Assembly: GCA_046046915.1 (NCBI GenBank)
Contig: JBJOIT010000019.1
Location: forward strand, 1-52,671
Length of the DNA: 52,671 nt
Direction of reading: 5' to 3'
Source: JBEEJZ01 sp046046915
Lineage (GTDB): Bacteria; Pseudomonadota; Gammaproteobacteria; Burkholderiales; Burkholderiaceae_C
The notes under the pieces were generated by a model. The model was not told the DNA's origin and made no database searches. It saw only the letters and a list, made by a program, of their open reading frames with translations. The stretch's first letter is position 1, and the number at the start of each line of letters is the position of its first letter. The position numbers and the translations under genes are program-made. Positions 10,129-18,851 of this stretch are shown one piece after another.

Positions 10129-11188
10129 ATCCAGGCCCGAAGCCTCGCGTTTCTGGACCTACGGCTCGCCAGTGCTGGCCCTCTTGGTCACGGTTGTGAT
10201 CGGGGTGGTCATGTTCGTGGCTCTGGGCAAGGACCCTGTCAAGGGGCTGGAGATGTTCTTCTGGCTGCCTATCAAGAATGGCTATGCCGTGGGTGAGCTG
10301 ATGGTCAAGGCCACGCCCTTGCTCATCATTGCCTTGGGCTTGGCGGTGTGTTTCCGGTCCAACGTGTGGAACATCGGTGCCGAAGGGCAATATGTCTTGG
10401 GCGCCATTTTTGCGGGCGGCGTGGCCATGATGGCCGACAAGGGCAGCAGCACTTGGATTGTGGTGCCCATCTTGTTGGCCGGTGTGCTGGGGGGCATGGT
10501 GTGGGCATCGATCACTGCCGTGCTGAGGGATCGATTCAATGCCAATGAAATTTTGGTCAGCCTGATGCTCGTGTACGTTGCTATTCAGGTATTGAGTTAT
10601 CTGGTGGGCGGGCCCTGGAAAGATCCCAAGGGCTTCAACTTTCCACAAACCCAGACCTTCGAGGCGGTCACCCGCATTCCGCGACTGTTTCAAGGCTCAC
10701 GGGTGAACATCGGCGTTATCTTGGCTGCCCTGGGTGTTGCGGGCTTGTGGGTTTTCCTGTTTCGGACCCGCGCGGGTTTTGCGATGCAAGTAGGGGGGCT
10801 GGCGCCAGCAGCGGCGCGCTACGCCGGGTTCTCGTCACGCAAGGCTTTGTGGACTGCGCTCATGATTTCTGGTGGCGCAGCTGGTCTGGCGGGTGCCTTG
10901 GAGGTCGCCGGTCCTATCGGGCAACTCACGCCCTATGTGCCGGCGGGTTACGGCTTTGCAGCCATCATCGTGGCTTATGTGGGGCGACTGCATCCGGTGG
11001 GCATGGTGTTCTCGGCCATTCTCATGAGCATGTTTTATATCGGCGGTGAGCTGGCCCAATCCCGACTGGGCTTGACCAAATCACTGACCGGGGTGTTTCA
11101 GGGTTTGCTGCTGTTTAGCCTGCTGGCCTGCGACACGCTGGTGAATTACCGACTCAAAGTGGGCTCGTCTGCCCGGAAAGGCGCGTGA
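10115..11188 (+). CDS. BMP-family ABC importer, permease 1
   Basis: Inner-membrane permease (357 aa) of the purine/nucleoside importer. It has about eight to nine hydrophobic helices, with the family segments CFRSNVWNIGAEGQ and LEVAGPIGQLTPYVPAGYGFAAIIVAYVG split around a central loop. It starts inside the 3' end of the ATPase gene, and its stop overlaps the next permease start (TGATG), so subunit synthesis is coupled. It is expected to pair with the second permease as a heterodimer. Confidence 0.92.
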   Translation: MLKLESRPEASRFWTYGSPVLALLVTVVIGVVMFVALGKDPVKGLEMFFWLPIKNGYAVGELMVKATPLLIIALGLAVCFRSNVWNIGAEGQYVLGAIFAGGVAMMADKGSSTWIVVPILLAGVLGGMVWASITAVLRDRFNANEILVSLMLVYVAIQVLSYLVGGPWKDPKGFNFPQTQTFEAVTRIPRLFQGSRVNIGVILAALGVAGLWVFLFRTRAGFAMQVGGLAPAAARYAGFSSRKALWTALMISGGAAGLAGALEVAGPIGQLTPYVPAGYGFAAIIVAYVGRLHPVGMVFSAILMSMFYIGGELAQSRLGLTKSLTGVFQGLLLFSLLACDTLVNYRLKVGSSARKGA

Positions 11189-12108
11189 TGGACTCCTATG
11201 CCTTGCTGCTCGCGGCCACGCTGAACGCCGGCACCGTGCTGGCGCTGGCCTCGCTGGGCCTGTTGATCAATGAAAAAGTGGGTATCGTGAACCTGGGCGC
11301 CGAAGGCATGATGCTGTGTGCGGCCATCGCCGGTTTTGCCACGGTGGTGCATACCGGCAACGACTGGCTGGGTTTTGCCGCCGGCATGGCGGTAGGTGCC
11401 CTGCTGGCAGCCCTGTTTGGCCTGCTGGTGATCTGGCTCAACACCAACCAGTTTGCCACCGGCCTGGCGCTGACCCTGTTTGGTTCAGGTTTCTCGGCCT
11501 TTGTAGGCACCTCTTTTGTGCAGGCCACGATTCCCGAGCGGCCCCGCTTTGCTGTGCCATTTCTGTCCGATCTGCCTTTGGTCGGGCCGGCCTTGTTTCG
11601 GCACCATCCGCTGGTGTACGCCACAGTGCTGATCGCGTTGGCACTGATTTGGTTCATGTACCGCACGCGCAGTGGCCTGGTCATGCGCTGTGTGGGCGAA
11701 AGCCCCGAGTCCGCGCATGCGCTGGGGTATCCGGTGCGTCGCATACGGCTGCTTGCTGTGGTGGTGGGTGGGGCTTTGTGCGGCTTGGCGGGTGCCTATA
11801 TCTCGGTGATCTACACGCCCCTGTGGGTGGAAGGCATGGTGGCCGGCAAGGGCTGGATCGCGCTGGCGCTCACCACTTTTGCCACCTGGCGGCCGGCACG
11901 CGTCTTGCTCGGTGCCTACCTGTTTGGTGGTGTGACCATGTTGCAGTTCCACTTGCAAGGCGCTGGGGTGGAGGTTGATAGTGAGTTTTTGTCGATGCTT
12001 CCGTACGTGGCCACCATCGTGGTGTTGGCGCTGATCTCGCGTAATCCACAATGGATACGGATCAACATGCCTGCATCCATAGGCAAGCCGTTCTACCCTG
12101 GTGCTTGA
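11188..12108 (+). CDS. BMP-family ABC importer, permease 2
   Basis: Second inner-membrane permease (306 aa). The family opening MDSYALLLAATLNAGTVLAL is followed by a short loop NEKVGIVNLGAEGMM and several helices including GALCGLAGAYISVIYTPLW. The ATG at 11188 forms a TGATG overlap with the stop of permease 1; a GTG three bases earlier is also in frame. It is followed by the binding-protein gene after 116 bases that include a leader but no terminator that I can see. Confidence 0.92.
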   Translation: MDSYALLLAATLNAGTVLALASLGLLINEKVGIVNLGAEGMMLCAAIAGFATVVHTGNDWLGFAAGMAVGALLAALFGLLVIWLNTNQFATGLALTLFGSGFSAFVGTSFVQATIPERPRFAVPFLSDLPLVGPALFRHHPLVYATVLIALALIWFMYRTRSGLVMRCVGESPESAHALGYPVRRIRLLAVVVGGALCGLAGAYISVIYTPLWVEGMVAGKGWIALALTTFATWRPARVLLGAYLFGGVTMLQFHLQGAGVEVDSEFLSMLPYVATIVVLALISRNPQWIRINMPASIGKPFYPGA

Positions 12109-12224
12109 TCAAATTGGGTAGGGTGACTGGTTGCATAATTGACTGCTGTGGTTTTCCACCGTGTCGGTATTGGTTTGAGTGTGTAATTTCTAGGTTTTCT
12201 CTCGTTCAATAAAAAGGACTGAAC

Positions 12225-13382
12225 ATGACTGATGTGCAAAAACGTTCCTTGCTGAAACTGGCGGCGCTGACCGCTGTTGCCAGCGCTGCCCTGGTGGGCT
12301 GCGGCAAGAAGGAAGAGCCGGCGCCTGCGCCCGCCCCTGCAGCGCCTGCCGCTGCACCTGCTCCCAAGCCAGAACCACTGAAGATTGCCTTCGCCTACGT
12401 CGGCCCTGTGGGCGACGGCGGCTGGACTTTCGCGCATGACAACGGTCGCAAGGCCGTCGAGAAGGAATTTGGCGACAAGGTCGTGACGTCTTTCGTTGAA
12501 AACGTGCCCGAATCGGCTGACGCCGAGCGCGTGCTGCGCGACATGGCTGGCCAAGGCAACAAGCTGATTTTCGGCACGACCTTTGGCTACATGGAGCCCA
12601 TGCTCAAGGTGGCACCTGACTTCAAGGACGTGAAGTTTGAGCACGCCACCGGCTACAAGCAAGCCGAGAACATGCGCACCTATGACAGCCGCACCTACGA
12701 AGGTGCTTACATGGCAGGTGTGATTGCCGGCAAGATGACCAAGAGCAACACCTTGGGTGTTGTAGCGTCGATCCCAATTCCTGAAGTCATCCGCAATATC
12801 AATAGCTTCACGCTGGGTGCGCAGTCCGTCAACCCCAAGGTCAAGACCAAGGTGGTTTGGGTGAACGGCTGGTTCGATCCCCCGAAAGAAACTGAAGCCG
12901 CAACGTCGTTGATCAACGGCGGTGCTGACGTTCTGTTCCAGAACACCGACTCTCCAGCCGTCCTGAAGACTGCTGAAGCCAAGGGCAAGCGCGCATTTGG
13001 TTGGGACTCTGACATGACTGCTTACGGTCCCAAGGCTCACTTGGCCTCTGCAGTCATCAACTGGGGTCCTTACTATGTGCAGGCCACCCGCGAAGCCCTG
13101 GAAGGCAAGTGGACCGGTGGAACTGCCTCCTGGTGGGGTGTGAAAGAAGGCGCCATTGACATCGTCTCCATCGCTGAAGACGTGCCAGCCGACATCAAGA
13201 CCAAGGTTGAAGAAATCAAGGCTGGCCTGAAGGATGGCAGCTTCAGCGTCTGGAAGGGCCCGATCGTGGGTCAAAATGGCAAGGAAATCTTGGCCAAGGA
13301 TGCTGTCGCCGACGACAAGTTCCTGAGCGGCGTCAACTTCTACGTCAAGGGCGTGGAAGGCAAGATCCCCGGCGGCAAGTAA
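12225..13382 (+). CDS. BMP-family lipoprotein, substrate-binding protein 1
   Basis: Binding protein (385 aa) of the adjacent importer. The signal peptide ends in a lipobox LVGC with Cys26 as the lipidation site, then a Lys/Glu and Ala/Pro-rich linker (about residues 28-53). The BMP domain begins KIAFAYVGPVGDGGWTFAHD. Conserved segments include GTTFGYMEP, VASIPIPEVIRNINSFTLG and GWDSDMTAYGP. An AAAGGA ribosome-binding site precedes the start. A strong terminator follows at 13437. It has a clear paralogue at 15587 that lacks the lipobox. Confidence 0.93.
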   Translation: MTDVQKRSLLKLAALTAVASAALVGCGKKEEPAPAPAPAAPAAAPAPKPEPLKIAFAYVGPVGDGGWTFAHDNGRKAVEKEFGDKVVTSFVENVPESADAERVLRDMAGQGNKLIFGTTFGYMEPMLKVAPDFKDVKFEHATGYKQAENMRTYDSRTYEGAYMAGVIAGKMTKSNTLGVVASIPIPEVIRNINSFTLGAQSVNPKVKTKVVWVNGWFDPPKETEAATSLINGGADVLFQNTDSPAVLKTAEAKGKRAFGWDSDMTAYGPKAHLASAVINWGPYYVQATREALEGKWTGGTASWWGVKEGAIDIVSIAEDVPADIKTKVEEIKAGLKDGSFSVWKGPIVGQNGKEILAKDAVADDKFLSGVNFYVKGVEGKIPGGK

Positions 13383-13436
13383 TCCGCCCAGACATGTGCC
13401 CGAGCGACTGGCAACAGTGGCTTGGCGCATGACGAT

Positions 13437-13462
13437 AGGCTGCCTTCGGGCAGCCTTTTTTT
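13437..13462 (+). terminator. Intrinsic terminator of the purine importer operon
   Basis: A perfect 8-bp stem AGGCTGCC/GGCAGCCT with a stable TTCG tetraloop, followed by seven T residues. It lies 54 bases after the binding-protein stop and 25 bases before the Rieske gene, so that gene needs its own promoter or read-through. It also argues against a start codon for the Rieske gene at 13422, which would lie before the hairpin. Confidence 0.92.
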
Positions 13463-13487
13463 CGGCTGTGTAAGGTTGGAGATGGCG

Positions 13488-14465
13488 ATGGTCGAAGAGG
13501 GAATGTGGCACCCGGTGGCACTGGCAGAGGCCGTAGGCGCGGCGCCAGTCGCTGTCAGCGTTCTAGGGCGCGACCTGGTGTTGTGGCGCAATGACCAGGG
13601 AGCCATGCAGGCCTTTGCCGATCACTGCCCGCACCGTGGGGCACGCCTGTCCTTGGGCCGCGTGGTGCAGGGGCGTCTCGAGTGCCCTTACCACGGCTGG
13701 CAATTTGAAGCCGGCGGCCATTGCACTCGGGTGCCCGCGCTGCCAGCCTTTGTGCCACCGTCCACGCACTGCGCCACCGCCTTTGCGGTGCGGGAGGCCT
13801 ATGGTCTGGCATGGGTTCGCTTGACACTTGGCCAGGACGAACTTCCTGCATTTGAAGCCGAGTCCGACCCCCAGTTGCGCAAGGTCAATTGCGGTCCTTA
13901 TGACGTGGCCACCAGTGCGCCGCGCATCGTCGAGAACTTTCTGGACATGGCACACTTCGGCTTCGTGCATGAGGGCTGGCTGGGCGAGCGCAGCCACTCG
14001 GCCATCGATGACTACCAAGTCGACCTCACTCCTAATGGCTTGCTTGCCACGGGCTGCAAGGCCTGGCAGCCTCAGTCCAACCTGCATTCCACGGCCAGTG
14101 CGCAAGTGGAGTACACCTACGAAGTGACGACGCCCTACACCGCCGTGCTGACCAAGGTGCCGGAGGCGGGTAGCACGGCCATAAAGGGCTGGCGCGAAGC
14201 CATTGCGCTGTTCATTTGCCCGGTCACCCCCGAAACCAGTCGTGTCTGGTTTCGCCTGGCAGTGGCCGACTTTGAGAGCACCGACGAAAAACTGCGCGAG
14301 TTTCAGAACACCATCTTCACGCAAGACCGGCCGGTACTGGAGTCCCAGCGGCCAGCAACCTTGCCCTTGGACCTGCGCGCCGAGTTGCATACGGCTGCAG
14401 ACAAGGCATCATCTGCCTACCGCCGCTACCTCAAGAAGACCGGCATCACTTTTGGAGTTTGCTGA
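13488..14465 (+). CDS. Rieske [2Fe-2S] oxygenase, aromatic-ring-hydroxylating/demethylase type
   Basis: A 325-aa terminal oxygenase with an N-terminal Rieske domain: Cys47-X-His49 (CPHRGA) and Cys66-X2-His69 (CPYHGW), 16 residues apart. The mononuclear iron site is D153-M-A-H156-X4-H161 with a bridging-type Asn150 nearby. Size and domain order resemble vanillate O-demethylase and the methylxanthine N-demethylases. No reductase or ferredoxin gene is adjacent, so electrons must come from elsewhere. The stop overlaps the adenine deaminase start (TGATG), tying it to purine metabolism. The substrate is unknown; N- or O-methylated purines are a guess from context. I chose ATG 13488 because GGAG lies 6 bases upstream; ATG 13482 is the alternative. 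Confidence 0.87.
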   Translation: MVEEGMWHPVALAEAVGAAPVAVSVLGRDLVLWRNDQGAMQAFADHCPHRGARLSLGRVVQGRLECPYHGWQFEAGGHCTRVPALPAFVPPSTHCATAFAVREAYGLAWVRLTLGQDELPAFEAESDPQLRKVNCGPYDVATSAPRIVENFLDMAHFGFVHEGWLGERSHSAIDDYQVDLTPNGLLATGCKAWQPQSNLHSTASAQVEYTYEVTTPYTAVLTKVPEAGSTAIKGWREAIALFICPVTPETSRVWFRLAVADFESTDEKLREFQNTIFTQDRPVLESQRPATLPLDLRAELHTAADKASSAYRRYLKKTGITFGVC

Positions 14466-15514
14466 TGTTCAAAGTTCCTGTGATTTCTCCCAAGCGCCTG
14501 CCAGAGCTGCTTCGCGCTATGCCCAAAGCCGAACTGCACATCCACATCGAAGGTTCTCTCGAGCCCGAGCTCATCTTCGCCCTGGCTCAGCGCAACGGCG
14601 TGACCTTGCCTTACCCCGATGTGCAAGCCTTGCGCAGCGCCTACGCCTTTACCAACCTGCAAAGCTTTCTCGATATTTACTACGCCGGTGCCAGTGTGTT
14701 GCTGCAGGAGCAGGACTTTTACGACATGGCCTGGGCCTACCTGCAACGCGCAGCAGCCGAACATGTGGTTCGAGCCGAGTTGTTTTTTGATCCTCAAACC
14801 CACACTGCGCGCGGTGTGCCCATGGATGTGGTGATCAACGGCCTGCACCGTGCTTGCAAGGATGCCCGATCCATCGGCGTCAGTGCGGACCTCATCCTGT
14901 GTTTCTTGCGCCACCTGAGCGAGGACGATGCCCTGGCCACCTTAGACCAGGCACTGCCGTACAAGGATAAGTTCATCGGTGTGGGCCTGGACTCCAGCGA
15001 GCTGGGCCATCCGCCCGAAAAGTTTGCCCGCGTTTTTGCGAGGTGCAAGGCCCTGGGTTTGCATCTGGTGGCCCATGCGGGAGAAGAAGGGCCACCTGCT
15101 TACATCTGGGGCGCACTGGATGTGCTCAAGGTTCAGCGCATCGATCACGGTGTGCAGGCCCTGAAAGACCCGCAACTCGTGCAACGGCTCAAGGCTGACC
15201 AGACGCCGCTGACGGTGTGCCCGCTGAGCAATCTCAAGCTGTGCGTGTTCCCGACGTTGGCGGGCCACAACCTGCCCCAGCTGCTGGAGGCCGGGCTCAG
15301 AGTCACGATCAACTCGGATGACCCCGCCTACTTTGGCGGCTACCTCAACGACAACTTCACGCAGACCTTTGCTGCCACGGGCCTGAGTGCGCGCCATGCC
15401 TACACCTTGGCACTGAACAGCATTGAGGCCAGTTTTGCCTCTGAAGAAGACAAGCGGACTTGGGAGCATGAGCTCAAGGCAGTCTTTGAGAGCTTTGCTG
15501 AGCACGATTACTGA
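14465..15514 (+). CDS. Adenine deaminase (adenosine deaminase-like, Aah1 type)
   Basis: Predicted cytoplasmic zinc enzyme (349 aa) that deaminates adenine to hypoxanthine for XdhAB. Metal ligands are in ELHIHIEG (His25, His27), a mid-protein HAGEEGPP and NSDDPAYFGGYLNDN near the C-terminus. The phrases HIEGSLEPELIF and ELFFDPQTHTARGV are characteristic of the adenine-specific branch (yeast Aah1 and bacterial adenine deaminases) rather than of adenosine deaminase. Adenosine deaminase remains the alternative. The ATG at 14465 overlaps the Rieske stop and has GGAG 7 bases upstream. A strong terminator follows. Confidence 0.88.
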   Translation: MFKVPVISPKRLPELLRAMPKAELHIHIEGSLEPELIFALAQRNGVTLPYPDVQALRSAYAFTNLQSFLDIYYAGASVLLQEQDFYDMAWAYLQRAAAEHVVRAELFFDPQTHTARGVPMDVVINGLHRACKDARSIGVSADLILCFLRHLSEDDALATLDQALPYKDKFIGVGLDSSELGHPPEKFARVFARCKALGLHLVAHAGEEGPPAYIWGALDVLKVQRIDHGVQALKDPQLVQRLKADQTPLTVCPLSNLKLCVFPTLAGHNLPQLLEAGLRVTINSDDPAYFGGYLNDNFTQTFAATGLSARHAYTLALNSIEASFASEEDKRTWEHELKAVFESFAEHDY

Positions 15515-15532
15515 GCGCCTAAAATCCTTCCC

Positions 15533-15563
15533 CGCGCCGTCGCCCTGCGGCGCGAATTTTTTT
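15533..15563 (+). terminator. Intrinsic terminator after adenine deaminase
   Basis: A 7-bp GC stem CGCGCCG/CGGCGCG with an 8-base loop, then AA and seven T residues. It begins 18 bases after the adenine deaminase stop and separates it from the second BMP binding protein. Confidence 0.88.
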
Positions 15564-15586
15564 ACTGGGCCATGTAGAGGACTACC

Positions 15587-16690
15587 ATGTACAAAAACCT
15601 CGCGGCCACGCTCGTGGCCGCCTGTTTTTCTTTTGCTTCACTGCCTGCGCTATCGCAGACCTCCCCCTCAAGCCCCGTCAAGCCTCCCTTAAAGGCAGCG
15701 TTCGTCTATGTTGCGCCTCTGACCGAGGCGGGCTGGGTGCATCAGCATGACGAGGGGCGCAAGTCCGTTGAGGCTGCGCTGGGCGACAAGGTGCAAACCA
15801 CCTATGTTGAAAACGTGGCCGAGGGGCCGGATGCCGAACGTGTGATTCGTGACCTCGCGCAGCAGGGCAACCACCTCATCTTTACGCCCAGCTTTGGCTA
15901 CATGGAGCCCACCTTGAAGGTGGCGCAGGAATTTCCAGACGTGAAATTCGAGTCGGTCACCGGCTACAAAACCGCTGCCAATATGGCTGCCTCCAATGCC
16001 CGGTATTACGAAGGTCGCTACCTGGCTGGTATTGCGGCCGGACGCATGACCCAGAGCAATCTGGCGGGCTATGTGGCGGGTTTTCCCATTCCGGAAGTGC
16101 TTCAGGGCATCAATGCCTTTACCTTGGGCATGCGCTCCGTCAATGCTAAGGCGCAGGTCAAGGTCATTTGGCTAAATGCCTGGTTCGACCCCACCCGCGA
16201 GCGTGATGCCGCCATGACGCTGATGAATCAGAACGTGGATGTGTTGGCCTTTCATACCGGATCCAATGCCGTCATGGTGGCTGCGCAGGAGCGCGGCAAG
16301 ATGGCCGTGGCCTATCACTCGGACATGCGCAAGGTGGCGCCTGACGCGCAAATCGTGGCGGTCACTCACCAGTGGGGCGACTACTACACACAGCGTGCCA
16401 AGGCGGTGCTGAACGGGACCTGGAAATCGGGCAATGTATGGGGAGGTGTGCGCGAGGGCATGATCCGGGTGGGTGACTTCGGGAGCCGCGTGCCCAAGGC
16501 CGTACAACGTGAAGTGCTGGGTCGCCAGAAGGACATTGCCAGTGGCAAGCTGCACCCTTTTGCGGCCAAAGCCGCGGTGAAAGACAACCAAGGCCAGGAG
16601 GTGATTGCCCCGGGCAAGACCCTCAACGACCAGCAGATCTTGCAGATGAACTGGTTGGTGCAAGGTGTCCAGGGTAAGGTCAGTCCATAA
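15587..16690 (+). CDS. BMP-family substrate-binding protein 2 (soluble periplasmic)
   Basis: A paralogue (367 aa) of the binding protein at 12225, without its own ATPase or permeases. It has a Sec signal peptide with likely cleavage after ALSQ (about residue 24) and no lipobox, so it should be a soluble periplasmic protein. Shared BMP segments include VYVAPLTEAGWVHQHDEGRK, FTPSFGYMEPTLKVA and AGFPIPEVLQGINAFTLGMR. It probably delivers a related ligand to the same importer. It sits between two terminator-bounded units and needs its own promoter. Confidence 0.9.
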   Translation: MYKNLAATLVAACFSFASLPALSQTSPSSPVKPPLKAAFVYVAPLTEAGWVHQHDEGRKSVEAALGDKVQTTYVENVAEGPDAERVIRDLAQQGNHLIFTPSFGYMEPTLKVAQEFPDVKFESVTGYKTAANMAASNARYYEGRYLAGIAAGRMTQSNLAGYVAGFPIPEVLQGINAFTLGMRSVNAKAQVKVIWLNAWFDPTRERDAAMTLMNQNVDVLAFHTGSNAVMVAAQERGKMAVAYHSDMRKVAPDAQIVAVTHQWGDYYTQRAKAVLNGTWKSGNVWGGVREGMIRVGDFGSRVPKAVQREVLGRQKDIASGKLHPFAAKAAVKDNQGQEVIAPGKTLNDQQILQMNWLVQGVQGKVSP

Positions 16691-16767
16691 GCCATGCCTG
16701 TCGTCAGATCGGCCACCTCCAGCGACGTTGTGTCGACGCGTATGAAGGCGCTTGATAAGCTTCGTCC

Positions 16768-17406
16768 ATGACGGGAATTCAATACTGGGGCGAAACCCTG
16801 CGTTTGCTGGTGGAGCTGTCGGGTACAGCTGCCTTTGCCGTTTCCGGCCTGATGGTGGCCGCCCGCAAGCGATTGGATGCGGTCGGCGTGTGCGTGGTGG
16901 CTTTTCTGGCGGCCTTTGGTGGCGGTACCTTACGGGACCTCCTGCTGGACAGACGCCCCTTTTTCTGGGTAGCGCATATCGATGTGTTGTGGGGTGTTTT
17001 GGCTCTGTGCCTGGTCGCCATGTTGTTCATGCGAAGGCGTCACTTTGACATCACAGAAAAGGCTTTGTTATGGCCTGATGCCCTGGGTTTGGGCTTGTTC
17101 ACGGCCAGTGGTGTGCATCAGGCGCTGCAGGCGCAGATGCCGGGAGTGGTGGCAGTCTTGATGGGTGTGATCACGGGCGTGTTTGGTGGCGTGCTTCGTG
17201 ACATCGTGTGCAATGAAATTCCCACGGCTTTCAAAGATCACCGACCGTATGCGGTGTGCGCTTTCGCCGGCGGCTGGACTTATGTCGGTTTATGGTGGCT
17301 GGACTCGCCGGGCTGGGTCGCCTTGCTGGCCTGCCTGGCACTCACGGCGGGGCTGCGCGGCCTGACGTTTTGGCGCAACTGGCAATTGCCTGCCTGGCAG
17401 GCGTGA
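16768..17406 (+). CDS. TRIC-family (UPF0126) membrane protein, putative cation channel
   Basis: A 212-aa inner-membrane protein with about seven hydrophobic helices in an internal repeat. Repeat 1 holds LSGTAAFAVSGLMVA and FGGGTLRDLLLDRRPFFWV. Repeat 2 holds FTASGVHQAL and FGGVLRDIVCNEIPTAF. These paired glycine-rich motifs define the bacterial TRIC/YadS-YicG family, some members of which form trimeric potassium-permeable channels and others transport small solutes such as glycine. Its place in the purine island may be incidental. Confidence 0.87.
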   Translation: MTGIQYWGETLRLLVELSGTAAFAVSGLMVAARKRLDAVGVCVVAFLAAFGGGTLRDLLLDRRPFFWVAHIDVLWGVLALCLVAMLFMRRRHFDITEKALLWPDALGLGLFTASGVHQALQAQMPGVVAVLMGVITGVFGGVLRDIVCNEIPTAFKDHRPYAVCAFAGGWTYVGLWWLDSPGWVALLACLALTAGLRGLTFWRNWQLPAWQA

Positions 17407-17476
17407 CCCACGCGCCGCCACTCAATATCAAGCTCTGGCTGATTCTTTCAAGCTCCTCGCATCACTTTATCCCTCC

Positions 17477-18796
17477 ATGATGAAAGCCTACCGCTCTGCC
17501 ATTCTTCACTTTCCGCCCGGGCGTGATCCTCGGGTCGCAGCTGTTTTCGAAGAAGACGGCCTGTTGGTGATTGGCCCTGACGCGCAAGGTCTGGCTGTGG
17601 TGCAGGCCGTGGGTCCTTACCAGGACCTGATTGGTGGCTACACCCATGTGCCAATGGAACATTTGCCCGGCCGGATCATCGCCCCCGGTTTTATCGACTT
17701 GCACGTGCATTACCCACAACTTGACGTGATCGGTTCGCCCGCGGATGGCTTGTTGCCCTGGCTGGAGAACTACACCTTTCCCGCCGAGGCCCGTTTTGCC
17801 GACCCTGAGCATTGCGCGCCTGTGGCGCAATTTTTTGTGGATGAATTGCTGCGCAACGGCGTGACGACCGCACTGGCCTTTTCAACCTCGCATGTGCCCT
17901 CGGTGCACGCCTTGTTTGATGCGGCTCAATCGCGCGGCATGCGCATGATCACGGGCAAGGTGTTACAAGATCGGCACAGCCCCGAGGGTGTGCGCGATGA
18001 GACCGAGCAAAGCCTCATCGACACCGAGCAACTGATACAGCAGTGGCACGGCGTGGGGCGCTTGGGCTACGCCATCACCCCACGCTTTGCACCCACCAGC
18101 ACCGATGCGCAGCTGCGTGGTGCCGGTGAGCTCGCCGCCAAGTATCCCAACGTCTGGATTCAATCGCACGTTTCCGAGAACAAGGACGAAATCGCCTGGG
18201 TGCGTGAGCTCTTCCCAAAGTCACGTTCCTATCTGGCCACCTATGCCGACTTCGGGCTGATGCGTGAGCGAGCGGTGTATGCACATTGCATCCACTTTGA
18301 CGACGAGGATCGAGCCCTGATGCGTAGCACTGGCGCGGCGGCGGCCGTCAGCCCCACCAGCAATCTTTTTCTGGGTAGTGGATTTTTTGACTACGTCGGC
18401 GCTGAGCGTGCCGGTTACAAGTTTGGACTCGCCAGCGATGTGGGCGGCGGAACCAGCTTTAGCCCTTTCCACACCATGCTGGCCGCGTACTACGTGGGCC
18501 GCGAGGGGCAAACCAAGCAAGGCACGTCACTGAGTCCACAGCATCTCTGGTGGCAACACACGGCGGGCGCCGCCGCTGCTCTGGTTCTGGATGGCCAGCA
18601 GGGCAGGCCGGCCATTGGCAGCCTGCAGCCTGGCAGCGAAGCTGATTTTGTGGTTCTCAATCCGCAGGCAACGCCCTTGCTGGCGCGCAGAACCTCCAGT
18701 GCCGGCTCCCTGGATGAACTGTTATTCGCCCTGATGGTGCTGGGTGACGATCGTTTGATTGAACGGACAGTGGTCGCCACCGCCTGCGCGGGCTGA
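17477..18796 (+). CDS. guaD: Guanine deaminase
   Basis: Cytoplasmic zinc amidohydrolase (439 aa) converting guanine to xanthine for XdhAB. Motifs are PGFIDLHVHYPQLD (metal His pair), the guanine deaminase signature GLLPWLENYTFPAEARF, IQSHVSENKDE, YAHCIHFDDED, and the metal Asp in ASDVGGGTSFS. Length is typical. Two ATG codons are adjacent (17477 and 17480) with no clear ribosome-binding site. It is the last purine gene before dcd and has no visible terminator in the 55-base gap. Confidence 0.95.
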   Translation: MMKAYRSAILHFPPGRDPRVAAVFEEDGLLVIGPDAQGLAVVQAVGPYQDLIGGYTHVPMEHLPGRIIAPGFIDLHVHYPQLDVIGSPADGLLPWLENYTFPAEARFADPEHCAPVAQFFVDELLRNGVTTALAFSTSHVPSVHALFDAAQSRGMRMITGKVLQDRHSPEGVRDETEQSLIDTEQLIQQWHGVGRLGYAITPRFAPTSTDAQLRGAGELAAKYPNVWIQSHVSENKDEIAWVRELFPKSRSYLATYADFGLMRERAVYAHCIHFDDEDRALMRSTGAAAAVSPTSNLFLGSGFFDYVGAERAGYKFGLASDVGGGTSFSPFHTMLAAYYVGREGQTKQGTSLSPQHLWWQHTAGAAAALVLDGQQGRPAIGSLQPGSEADFVVLNPQATPLLARRTSSAGSLDELLFALMVLGDDRLIERTVVATACAG

Positions 18797-18851
18797 AATT
18801 GGGGTCTCTACAATCTGCTCGAACGCGCCCCGAACAGCAGGAATCAACCTC

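Noticed and set aside
12093..13511. A 472-codon minus-strand frame opposite the BMP binding protein
   Set aside because: It runs through the intrinsic terminator at 13437 and opposes a clear lipoprotein gene. No recognisable family.
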